The translations under genes and the position numbers were made by a program. The notes under the pieces were generated by a model, which worked only from the letters and a program-made list of their open reading frames with translations, was not told where the DNA came from and did no database searches. From Nitrospinaceae bacterium (GTDB taxonomy: Bacteria; Nitrospinota; Nitrospinia; Nitrospinales; VA-1), in the NCBI GenBank assembly GCA_029261435.1, contig JAJDBI010000148.1, forward strand, positions 1-11,516: a stretch of DNA of 11,516 nt, written 5' to 3'. Shown here one piece after another: positions 1 through 6,550 of the stretch (positions are counted from its first letter, which is position 1; the number at the start of each line of letters is the position of its first letter).

Positions 1-609
1 CTGATAGCTTCCTCCTGCTTCCAATACGGCATTGATCAAGTTTTCCTGGATGATGCCTTCCAGAGTCCCCTGTTGGATTTCATAGTCAGGCACTATCAAT
101 CGAGAGACAAATTCAGCGCCTTCCCGTTCAATGAACAGCTCACCGTTCTTTTCGGTTTGATAGGTAAAGGCAACCAATTGGCCACCAGAGTTCAGTTTGA
201 TCGAATAGGGGTGCCCAGGGCGCAGGCGGCGTAGGTCATAGATTGGCCGGGCTTGTTTTACCAGCTCCAACACGGTTTTCAACGGTATTCCATGATCGCT
301 CATTAAATGTGACAAGCTTTGGTTTCGGGCAATGTCCCCTTTGAACAAACGGAAAGTCGATTTTTCAAGTTTCGGTTTCTTTAATTCGGACTCTGGCACT
401 TGTAGTGATATTATTTCTAATGGAAGAATTTCAACTTTATCAACTTGGGATTTGCGAGCATTTTGGGTGAGCTTACCTTGGGAATAATGCGAAGCCCCAA
501 CAAAAAAAATGCTGATCAAGACAACTCCAGCAAACCATATCTGCCGCCTCCACCTGAAACGTTTCGGGTTGCTGGAACTATAAAAATTATTTTGGTGTGG
601 ATCTGACAT
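1..609 (-). CDS. M23-family peptidoglycan endopeptidase, N-terminal part (OapA/Csd3-type LysM-like domain), cut by window edge
   Basis: An open frame of 203 codons runs leftward from an ATG at 607-609 and leaves the window with no stop, so the C-terminus is missing. A good ribosome binding site (GGAGAAAGG, about 5 nt upstream) supports the start. Residues 1-23 are basic and cytoplasmic-like. Residues about 24-40 form one membrane anchor (WFAGVVLISIFFVGAS). Residues about 86-150 match the LysM-like/OapA module found before M23 LytM peptidases: 'FKGDIARNQSLSHLMSDHGI', then the hallmark 'ARPIYDLRRLRPGHPY'. The following stretch ('FIEREGAEFVSRLIVPDYE', then 'GTLEGIIQENLINAVLEAG') matches the second N-terminal domain of MepM/Csd3-like DD-endopeptidases. 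The zinc-binding peptidase domain would lie beyond base 1 and is not seen. The inferred role is cleavage of peptidoglycan crosslinks in the periplasm. It lies 139 nt downstream of a co-directional GHMP kinase and may have its own promoter. Confidence 0.85.
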   Translation of the reverse strand, partial: MSDPHQNNFYSSSNPKRFRWRRQIWFAGVVLISIFFVGASHYSQGKLTQNARKSQVDKVEILPLEIISLQVPESELKKPKLEKSTFRLFKGDIARNQSLSHLMSDHGIPLKTVLELVKQARPIYDLRRLRPGHPYSIKLNSGGQLVAFTYQTEKNGELFIEREGAEFVSRLIVPDYEIQQGTLEGIIQENLINAVLEAGGSYQ

Positions 610-748
610 ACTAACCTTTCTCCAGATAAAATTTGTGCATGGGGATTGGGCAACGGGGAAATAAACTGCACTCACTCATCGGCAAACCGTTCTTTTTATG
701 AAATTCTGTGATTCCTCACAATCGGAAGTTTAAGGGGAAATATCACTG

Positions 749-1759
749 CTATTGGTTGCTAATTCGCTCCACGCGGAGTTGGCGGGAGACGAAGCGGAAT
801 GGGAGCACCTGTCCTCCCTGTAGGGTGAGTTCTTCTATTACCAATTGTTTTTTAGCTGGGGGCACGATGAAGGCGATGCATCCGCCACCGCCTGCGCCGC
901 AAACCTTGGCCGCCAGGGCTCCTTTTTTAATAGCAGAGCGGATTAGTTGATCCATCTCAGGAGTGCTGATATTAGGAGCCAACTGTTTTCGGGATTTCCA
1001 TTCCTTTGCAAAAATCGGTGCCAGTTTTTTTAGTTGCCCCCGGCTCAAAGCCTGCTCCATTTCCACCGCGCAATCGCGAATGGATTTCAGGTGACGGATC
1101 ACTGCCTTATTCCCATCCACGGCTTTTTTCGTCACTTCCCAGTTATTGATTCCGGAGTTTCGCGGTTTTCCGGTGTAGCACAAAACAAAGTGCCGTGTCA
1201 GTTCAACCGGGCTTATGGCAAATTTTTCGGTCTCTGTGCCACTTACTCCGGGAACAACTTTTCGAACGCCTCCATACATTGCCGGAAAATAATCCTGACA
1301 TCCTGCGGGAACCTTGATGACTTGAGTCTCAATATTTTTAGCAATCTCAATCATATCAGCCTTACGGTAACCCCGACCCGTGAAACGATTGAGCGCCCCA
1401 TTCAGGGCAATGCTCAACGCGGAAGAACCGCCTATTCCCGAACCCTGCGGAGCCTGACAATTGGTCGATATTTTCAGCCCCGATTTTGGCTCGTAAAATT
1501 TCAACGTGCGCACAATAAGTTCCAGCGGATGATTTTCAGGAAGAGTTTTCAGCGAAGAAAAGTTATCGCTCAAACCCAGATCGCATGAGGTCAGAAAAAT
1601 TCGTTTATCTTTTCGGGGAATGATTTCAACTGTAGCGTAAAGATCAATCGCCGCGTTGAGAGTGGGGGGATTATCAAAAAAAAGGTGTAAGGGCCAAATA
1701 TCCAGTGTTCCCCCGGCCAGATCAATGCGAGTGGGGGCAGAGCTTATAATGCGGGGCAC
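749..1759 (-). CDS. GHMP-superfamily sugar kinase (heptose-7-phosphate kinase/HddA-like)
   Basis: A 336-residue protein of the usual length for bacterial GHMP sugar kinases. The N-terminal substrate motif 'SAPTRIDLAGGTLDI' (residues 7-21), the ATP-binding P-loop-like motif 'PQGSGIGGSSALSIALNGAL' (104-123), an Asp in 'GCQDYF' (156) in the place of the catalytic base, and the C-terminal glycine-rich motif 'KVCGAGGGGCIAF' (285-297) are all present. It should be an ATP-dependent cytoplasmic kinase acting on a sugar or sugar phosphate. The motif style resembles D-glycero-D-manno-heptose 7-phosphate kinases, but no other heptose-pathway gene is in the window, so the substrate is left open. The start codon is GTG (1757-1759), only 14 nt after the mlaC stop, with an AAGGGG ribosome binding site about 10 nt upstream. 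It is therefore probably co-transcribed with mlaC. No truncation was seen. Confidence 0.88.
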   Translation of the reverse strand: MPRIISSAPTRIDLAGGTLDIWPLHLFFDNPPTLNAAIDLYATVEIIPRKDKRIFLTSCDLGLSDNFSSLKTLPENHPLELIVRTLKFYEPKSGLKISTNCQAPQGSGIGGSSALSIALNGALNRFTGRGYRKADMIEIAKNIETQVIKVPAGCQDYFPAMYGGVRKVVPGVSGTETEKFAISPVELTRHFVLCYTGKPRNSGINNWEVTKKAVDGNKAVIRHLKSIRDCAVEMEQALSRGQLKKLAPIFAKEWKSRKQLAPNISTPEMDQLIRSAIKKGALAAKVCGAGGGGCIAFIVPPAKKQLVIEELTLQGGQVLPFRFVSRQLRVERISNQ

Positions 1760-1773
1760 TCGTTCAGAACCCC

Positions 1774-2403
1774 TTAGAGGTTTTCAGCATCCGTATTTTT
1801 TCTAGCTTCAAGATCGTCGATCTTTTTGCTCAGCTTGCTGACCAGTGCCGCGTAGGATTCGGTGCTGATTATCTTGGAAAACTGAGACTTATAATTGCGG
1901 ATCAGGCTAACCCCTTCTATCACGAAGTCATAAACCAGCCATTGACCATTGTCCTTGAGCATTTTGTAATCGACATCAATGACACCGTCTTTACGAACTA
2001 TCTGAGTTCTGACCAGGGCATATTTTCCCTTAACTTTTTCGTCTACATAATTAATGGTCTCATCCTTATAATTCTCAATTTTGCTTGCATAGGAGTTTTC
2101 AAGTAACTTTTTGAACAGTAACGTGAACTCTTCGCGCTCCGCATCGCTCCGGGCTTTATAGTTTTTGGCCAGAGAACGCATCACCATCTGCTTATAATTG
2201 AAACGCAGTCCAATCACCTGACGCAGTTTTTCCCTTCTTAAGACTGGATCCTTCTTGAGGCTTTGATCAGCAACAATCTCCAGAACCTGATCGATGGTTC
2301 CTCGTACGTCTGCAGTGATTTGCGATTCTGCAAATACCTGTCCGACACTCAAAAACAAAGAAACCGCAATCAACAAACAACCCAAAGTATTTTTCCTGTT
2401 CAT
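1774..2403 (-). CDS. mlaC: MlaC/Ttg2D-family periplasmic phospholipid-binding protein
   Basis: A 209-residue protein with a classic Sec signal peptide (residues 1-25, basic 'MNRK', hydrophobic core, cleavage likely after 'QVFA'). The mature part has the MlaC pattern: 'IDQVLEIVAD', a helical segment 'RREKLRQVIGLRFNYKQMVMRSLAKNY', 'EREEFTLLFKKLLENSYASKIENYKDE', and the signature 'DVDYKMLKDNGQWLVYDFVIEGVSLIRNYKSQFSKII' ending in a helix. In known Mla systems MlaC shuttles phospholipids between the MlaA complex in the outer membrane and the inner-membrane MlaFEDB ATPase. Here no mlaD, mlaE or mlaF is adjacent: the gene is first in a leftward group with a GHMP kinase and an M23 peptidase. The ATG at 2401-2403 has GAGGAA about 9 nt upstream. 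Shorter alternatives would remove the signal peptide. The family call is strong; its partners cannot be named from this window. Confidence 0.92.
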   Translation of the reverse strand: MNRKNTLGCLLIAVSLFLSVGQVFAESQITADVRGTIDQVLEIVADQSLKKDPVLRREKLRQVIGLRFNYKQMVMRSLAKNYKARSDAEREEFTLLFKKLLENSYASKIENYKDETINYVDEKVKGKYALVRTQIVRKDGVIDVDYKMLKDNGQWLVYDFVIEGVSLIRNYKSQFSKIISTESYAALVSKLSKKIDDLEARKNTDAENL

Positions 2404-2445
2404 CTAAAAAATTCCTCGAAATTAGTTTCACCCATCTTATTAACA

Positions 2446-2474
2446 ACTTTAGCAAATATGATATTTCGAATCAA
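2446..2474 (-). promoter_or_regulatory. Candidate sigma70 promoter for mlaC
   Basis: Reading leftward, TTGATT (2469-2474) and TAAAGT (2446-2451) are separated by exactly 17 nt. Each hexamer matches 4 of 6 consensus bases. The start point would lie about 35-40 nt upstream of the mlaC ATG. A 13-bp inverted repeat, AAATAT-G-ATATTT (2454-2466), lies in the spacer. Confidence 0.45.
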
Positions 2475-2641
2475 GCGCCCAACTATTCCCCATCAACATA
2501 TGTCCTCGCTCATCCCTTTTCATGAAAACGCCGATAAATCAATAGGAGACTCAGTGCTGTTTTCATCAATATAAAGTGATAGCGAGTAAAGCATGATCCA
2601 GACCTCAAATACAACTGAATTTAAACAAATTACATAAAATA

Positions 2642-2670
2642 TTGACATATTTGGCAGGATTTCATATAGT
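2642..2670 (+). promoter_or_regulatory. Strong sigma70-like promoter for the lipoprotein pair
   Basis: TTGACA (2642-2647, 6 of 6 consensus) and TATAGT (2665-2670, 5 of 6) are separated by exactly 17 nt. The start point should fall near 2677, giving a leader of about 57 nt. That leader contains a small hairpin, GGTC-AAAA-GACC (2688-2699), and an AGGG ribosome binding site (2721-2724) before the GTG start. Confidence 0.78.
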
Positions 2671-2733
2671 GGGTTGATCCCGAATTAGGTCAAAAGACCC
2701 AAATAATCAATGTTTTAGATAGGGTAGCAAATC

Positions 2734-3693
2734 GTGAGCCAGAGCCGTTTTTTTTCATTCATGAAAATATCCCTAGTACTTTCAAGTATTATATTTGTCG
2801 GGTGCGGCACCGTTGACCTGGAGATACGTCAGAACAATACCAATATAAGCATGCAACCCCGCTCAGTTGCAATTTTGCCATTTACCCTCGAGGAGCCGGT
2901 TCATGAAGACGTTTCCCCTCACGAACTGTTCCGAGCCTGCTTTTATAATTATTTCAGCTTTCTGGGATATGTCGATCTTCCCCTGGATACCATTAACGAA
3001 AAATTAAGTCAGGCGGGCCTGACCGACAATAAAAAGATTTTAGAGTTGAGTCCTGAGAAGCTTCGGGAAATCCTCGAAGTTGATGCGGTGATTCGTGGTC
3101 GTGTTCTATCTGCCAATAATTTCACCGGCGGCATTCATGCTGAGACATCCATCAAAGCAAAAATTGACATGCTTGATCTGAGAACGGGAGATATTCTATG
3201 GGAAACCGAGCATAAGGAAAGCACCTACTCTGGAATACTTTCTCCAACGATTGTCGAGATCATCCAGGATCAAATGGATAATGTTAAAGTACATCAGGCC
3301 TACTACAAAACTGCAGAAATATTTTCGATCAGCATGATGAAGGAAATCCCCGACCCGGCAGACAGTTGGACAGAGAAAATTCGTCTGCCAAAAATCACCA
3401 GCATTGAAACCAACTTAAAACCAAGCCTGAAATTGAAACCTGACGACAGAATCTATGTAAACCTGAAAGGCGATCCAGGGCTGACCGGATATTTCGGCAT
3501 TGGAAGCTGGAAATCAGACATACCCTTAAAAGAAATCGTTCCCGGACTCTATACCGGGAGCTACACCATAAAATCTTCTGATGATGTTAGCAGTTCCCTG
3601 ATAGTCGGCACTCTGAAAGACAAAAACGGCCTAACGGGAAAGAAGTTCTACAAAGACGGCATGGTTCAGTTTGAACCTTCGTCCACTAACTAA
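2734..3693 (+). CDS. GNA1162/DUF799-like lipoprotein with extra C-terminal beta domain
   Basis: A 319-residue predicted lipoprotein. The signal peptide has basic residues (R5, K11), a hydrophobic core 'ISLVLSSIIFVG' and a lipobox cysteine at C24. Residues about 43-205 resemble the GNA1162 (DUF799) lipoprotein family, with a CsgG/TolB-N-like alpha/beta pattern: 'RSVAILPF', 'LREILEVDAVIRGRVLSA', then the signature 'IDMLDLRTGDILWETE'. Residues about 218-319 form a separate beta-rich segment ('PGLYTGSYTIKSSDD', 'SLIVGTLKDKNGLTGKKFY'), possibly Ig-like. The function is unknown; members sit at the outer membrane and are often linked to surface or envelope assembly. The GTG start at 2734 is preferred because AGGG lies 9 nt upstream; the ATG at 2761 would also leave a usable signal peptide. 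It is followed after only 2 nt by a paralogous lipoprotein. Confidence 0.8.
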   Translation: MSQSRFFSFMKISLVLSSIIFVGCGTVDLEIRQNNTNISMQPRSVAILPFTLEEPVHEDVSPHELFRACFYNYFSFLGYVDLPLDTINEKLSQAGLTDNKKILELSPEKLREILEVDAVIRGRVLSANNFTGGIHAETSIKAKIDMLDLRTGDILWETEHKESTYSGILSPTIVEIIQDQMDNVKVHQAYYKTAEIFSISMMKEIPDPADSWTEKIRLPKITSIETNLKPSLKLKPDDRIYVNLKGDPGLTGYFGIGSWKSDIPLKEIVPGLYTGSYTIKSSDDVSSSLIVGTLKDKNGLTGKKFYKDGMVQFEPSSTN

Positions 3694-3695
3694 CT

Positions 3696-4964
3696 ATGAT
3701 TTTGACTAAAAACATTTCCAGATCTTTAGTGATGCTGCTTCTGGTCACTCTTGTTTCTGCCTGCGCTTCAGATCTGCAAACAAAGGTATCCGGCCATCTA
3801 AACGGGTTGTCCAAGCACCAAACTGTGGCTATCCTGCCCGTTGAAGCGAGCGATGCGGGACAAAAGGAAATGGCAAAAATGTTTCGGCAGGGGTTATATG
3901 CCAACCTCAAGCAATCAAAGTTTAATTTAATGGAAAAATATATTGTAGACGGACTGTTGAAACAGAATCACCTGAACAATCCCGCAAGTTTTCTCAATAT
4001 CAATCCCATGCAGTTCGGTGAAATCCTGGGCGCTGATGCGATTGTATTCAGCCGAATCAACAAAGTGGAACGCAGTTACTTTATTGTACACTCCTCTATT
4101 GAACTCAGCGTTTCTGTTCAAATGGTGGACACACGCACCGGAGAGATTCTATGGCGAGCTGAACAAACGGAGCATGATTTTTCCGGCATCGGCAAAATAC
4201 CAACCGGAATCACCACTGCCCTGCTTGCCCCCATTCAATTTGTGACCAACAAGTTCAACCTGAGCAAGATGACCTCTAAAATGGTCGATAAACTCACCGC
4301 CCTTGTGAAGAAACCCGAAAACGCGGCAAAGGAAACTCAGTTTAAAGAAACGGTGATCGCCAGGAACGCCACCACTGACTTGAAAAAAATTGAAGAGCTC
4401 CAACAGCTCAAAGCTGAATGGGACCAGGCACTCTCTCTCGGCGATGAAATGGAGGTTTTAACTTATCAGAAAACCCAAAGCGAAATACTGGCTCAGAAAA
4501 AACAATCTCCGCCGCTCATATCAGCAGGGAGCATTCATAACGAGTTACCGGCAATAGTTCGAAAAGCTGGAGTCGTAGAAACAGAAATGGCCAAGCTACC
4601 AGCTACTTCTGAAACAAAGAGAAATAAAATTGTCACCTCGATCCCTGTCAACGCGTATAAAACAACCCTGTCAATACCAACTCCCGCAGACAGCAAGCTG
4701 TCTCACGAAAAAGCCAAGCTTGCAAAAAACCCAAAGAAAACGTTTTACACCGTGCAGGTAGGGGCTTATAAAACCAAAGCCTATGCTCAGAATCTTTTAA
4801 AAACGCTGGTGGAGAAAGGTTATAAAGCGTTCATGATCCACAACAAGATTTACAAGGTGCAGGTGGATAAATTTATAAACAAACAAGATGCTGTAAAACT
4901 TGCTAAAGGAATCCAGAATAAAGAAAAACTGAAAAATTTCATTACCACCATCCAGCCTGGTTAA
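3696..4964 (+). CDS. GNA1162-like lipoprotein fused to a C-terminal SPOR domain
   Basis: A 422-residue predicted lipoprotein: basic start (K5, R9), hydrophobic 'LVMLLLVTLVSA', and a strong lipobox LVSAC with C23. Residues about 42-190 share the core pattern of the preceding gene: 'QTVAILPVEA', 'FGEILGADAIVFSRI', 'VQMVDTRTGEILWRAEQTEHDFSGI'. The two are therefore tandem paralogs. Residues about 225-345 form a charged, Lys/Glu/Ser/Pro-rich low-complexity linker. Residues 348-420 are a SPOR domain ('TFYTVQVGAYKTKAYAQNLL', 'GYKAFMI', 'YKVQVDKF', 'DAVKLAKGI'). SPOR domains bind glycan strands stripped of stem peptides, often at the division septum, so this protein could tie the outer membrane to peptidoglycan. 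It starts 2 nt after the upstream stop with no clear ribosome binding site, which suggests translational coupling. The exact role is unknown. Confidence 0.83.
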   Translation: MILTKNISRSLVMLLLVTLVSACASDLQTKVSGHLNGLSKHQTVAILPVEASDAGQKEMAKMFRQGLYANLKQSKFNLMEKYIVDGLLKQNHLNNPASFLNINPMQFGEILGADAIVFSRINKVERSYFIVHSSIELSVSVQMVDTRTGEILWRAEQTEHDFSGIGKIPTGITTALLAPIQFVTNKFNLSKMTSKMVDKLTALVKKPENAAKETQFKETVIARNATTDLKKIEELQQLKAEWDQALSLGDEMEVLTYQKTQSEILAQKKQSPPLISAGSIHNELPAIVRKAGVVETEMAKLPATSETKRNKIVTSIPVNAYKTTLSIPTPADSKLSHEKAKLAKNPKKTFYTVQVGAYKTKAYAQNLLKTLVEKGYKAFMIHNKIYKVQVDKFINKQDAVKLAKGIQNKEKLKNFITTIQPG

Positions 4965-5045
4965 TTTCCACAAATATTCAGAGCCTGCTTAAAATTTGCC
5001 ATACCTTCAAGCAACACTATACTTCTCTTCTTTTTCTTTAATAAT

Positions 5046-5804
5046 TTAAGAAACTTCCTCCGGTAGCATTTCTGCAAACTGCTTGGCGATAGCTATAGGA
5101 TTATCCTGAAAATCTTTTTGAAATTGCCGAGCAAAGGCATCGACGAAGATATCTTCCTGCTTATCTTCGATGGCATGCAAAGTCCCAATCGCCGTTTCTT
5201 CCGGCGAACTTTTTTCCATAGGGAAATCCTTTGCCATATCAGTGGCTATGGGGCCCGGAAACACTCCTAATACATGCGTCCCCTGGTGAGCCAGTTCTGC
5301 CCGGACCCCTTGGGTTAAAGAGTAAAGAGCCGCCTTCGATGCAGAATAGGAGCCCAACACAGGGATATTAACGAGACTGGCAATTGAAAGAACATTGACA
5401 ATGGCTCCTCCTCCATTTTTTTTCAGAGTCGGAGCAAATGCCCGAATCATTGAAAGCGTTCCAAAATAATTCACTTCCATTTCATTACGAGCAGAACTCA
5501 AATTTTCTTCAGCAATCAAACCGGAAAAATTGGCGATCCCTGCATTATTAACGAGCAAATCAATATCCTCAGCCTTTTTTGCCGCTGAGGCGATTTGATT
5601 TTCACTGGTTATATCCAAAGGTATTAACTCGACCACATCTTTGTGTTTTTCCAGGCATTCCGAAGAAGATTTTTTGAAGGTTTCTATATCGCGCATGGCC
5701 GCATACACCTTTTTTGCCCCCTGCTTGATTAAAGCCTGCACATAAGCTTTTCCGATTCCCCGGTTTGCACCGGTTACCAATGCCGTTGAGTTTTTAATTT
5801 TCAT
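5046..5804 (-). CDS. Short-chain dehydrogenase/reductase (SDR) family oxidoreductase
   Basis: A 252-residue classical SDR with all key motifs: the NAD(P)-binding 'TGANRGIG' (11-18), an acidic residue in 'PLDIT' (D64), 'NNAG' (86-89), N112 in 'VNYFG', catalytic S140, Y153 and K157 in 'YSASK', and 'PGPIATDM' (183-190). 'GANRGIG' followed by 'AAMRDIE' suggests NADP preference, which is an inference. The substrate is unknown. An upstream in-frame TTG at 5832-5834 would add 10 residues. The ATG at 5802-5804 is preferred because GGGAGAG lies 5-7 nt in front and the Rossmann motif then sits at the usual distance from the N-terminus. It lies 68 nt downstream of a TetR-family regulator gene on the same strand, and the two share an upstream sequence motif. 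The regulator probably controls this enzyme. It faces the lipoprotein pair tail to tail. Confidence 0.93.
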   Translation of the reverse strand: MKIKNSTALVTGANRGIGKAYVQALIKQGAKKVYAAMRDIETFKKSSSECLEKHKDVVELIPLDITSENQIASAAKKAEDIDLLVNNAGIANFSGLIAEENLSSARNEMEVNYFGTLSMIRAFAPTLKKNGGGAIVNVLSIASLVNIPVLGSYSASKAALYSLTQGVRAELAHQGTHVLGVFPGPIATDMAKDFPMEKSSPEETAIGTLHAIEDKQEDIFVDAFARQFQKDFQDNPIAIAKQFAEMLPEEVS

Positions 5805-5843
5805 CTTTTCTCTCCCTTGAGTATTTGCCGTCAAAAGTATGTT

Positions 5844-5860
5844 AGTTAAATAACTTAATT
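5844..5860 (-). promoter_or_regulatory. Candidate second TetR operator upstream of the SDR gene
   Basis: The inverted repeat AGTTA-AA-TAACT (5844-5855) lies 40 nt upstream of the SDR ATG. It continues into TAACTTAATT (5851-5860), a 10-mer also found at the tetR promoter (6459-6468). The surrounding 5835-5872 is very AT-rich. A weak promoter may be present (TTAATA, 18 nt, TAACAT, leftward), but it is not convincing. Confidence 0.4.
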
Positions 5861-5872
5861 AATATTAAAATT

Positions 5873-6430
5873 TTAGAGCTCTTTCAGCCAGGATTTCAGC
5901 CTGACAATACCACGATCGATTACTTTGGGATCTTTTAAAGCGTTAGCCAACAATGCTGTTCCATGAATTGAAGACATCCACTGAAGCCCTAAGTCCTCAG
6001 GGTTTTGCTTTCCCAATTCGCGAAATTGCCCGGTCACCCATTTTAGTTGTATTTTAATCAAACCATCCGCCTGCCTGGAAACCGGCATTCTCTCTTTGTC
6101 CAGTTCCTGACAGAGACTGCCAACGGGGCATCCATACTTAACCACTTTATGCTTCATTCCCTCCAAATCACCCAACATTTTGATCAGTCGGTCTTTGGGC
6201 TTCGGTAGCTTCTCCAGTTCTTCAAACCAGGACTCAATTGCTTCTTTGCGAGAATTCAGAACTTCGGCAACCAAATCTACTTTGGTCTTAAAGTAGTAAT
6301 GGATATTCCCCAATGGGACACCCGAGTCTTCGGCAATATCCGCAATGGAGGTCTGGTTGAATCCCACTTGATGGAACAGCTTTCCAGCGGATTCCACCAA
6401 CTTCTCTTTTTTATCACTCGTTCTTGGCAT
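5873..6430 (-). CDS. TetR/AcrR-family transcriptional regulator
   Basis: A 185-residue protein, normal for the family. The N-terminal DNA-binding domain is clear: 'KLVESAGKLFHQVGFNQTSI' (10-29), then the helix-turn-helix 'ADIAEDSGVPLGNIHYYFKTK' (about 30-50), with the typical 'YYFKTK' end. The C-terminal ligand domain contains 'YGCPVGSLCQEL' (99-110), a motif seen in one branch of TetR regulators (YxaF/LmrA-like) with two cysteines, C101 and C107. The inducer is unknown. The start chosen is the ATG at 6428-6430, with GGAG 6 nt upstream. The upstream TTG at 6440-6442 would overlap that ribosome binding site. A sigma70 promoter and an overlapping inverted repeat directly upstream suggest autoregulation, and the SDR gene just downstream is the obvious target. 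Confidence 0.94.
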   Translation of the reverse strand: MPRTSDKKEKLVESAGKLFHQVGFNQTSIADIAEDSGVPLGNIHYYFKTKVDLVAEVLNSRKEAIESWFEELEKLPKPKDRLIKMLGDLEGMKHKVVKYGCPVGSLCQELDKERMPVSRQADGLIKIQLKWVTGQFRELGKQNPEDLGLQWMSSIHGTALLANALKDPKVIDRGIVRLKSWLKEL

Positions 6431-6443
6431 GACCCACTCCAAT

Positions 6444-6463
6444 AGTTAGCTATGCAACTAACT
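6444..6463 (-). promoter_or_regulatory. Candidate TetR operator at the tetR start point
   Basis: A perfect 6-bp inverted repeat, AGTTAG-N8-CTAACT, sits immediately downstream of the -10 element of the tetR promoter, where bound repressor would block initiation. Its right arm runs into TAACTTAATT, repeated upstream of the SDR gene. The assignment to this TetR is by position and symmetry only. Confidence 0.5.
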
Positions 6464-6464
6464 T

Positions 6465-6493
6465 AATTTAATGCGGAATGTGATTTTTGTCAA
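6465..6493 (-). promoter_or_regulatory. Sigma70-like promoter for the tetR-SDR unit
   Basis: Reading leftward, TTGACA (6488-6493, perfect) and TAAATT (6465-6470, 4 of 6) are separated by exactly 17 nt. The predicted start point is about 6458, inside the operator-like repeat, about 28 nt upstream of the regulator's ATG. Confidence 0.68.
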
Positions 6494-6550
6494 CCCTTAA
6501 TAAAGAAATCAACTTCTTGCCAGCGAGATAGAAACAGACGTAATCTGAAG

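Larger units (their letters stand above)
2404..2733. other. Divergent intergenic spacer between mlaC and the lipoprotein pair
   Basis: This 330-base, AT-rich stretch has no convincing gene. Its two small open frames (one in from the mlaC 5' end on the plus strand, one minus-strand frame overlapping it) have no family features and mostly overlap mlaC. It holds a candidate leftward promoter for mlaC at 2446-2474, a rightward near-consensus promoter for the lipoproteins at 2642-2670, and a short inverted repeat at 2454-2466. The middle (about 2475-2640) shows nothing recognisable. Confidence 0.7.

Noticed and set aside
2263..2574. Plus-strand open frame of 103 codons in the mlaC 5' region and spacer
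   Set aside because: It overlaps mlaC antisense, has no family features, and its end is in non-coding DNA between two promoters.
4965..5045. Possible terminator between the convergent lipoprotein and SDR genes
   Set aside because: The stretch is T-rich near its end but no stem of useful length could be found.
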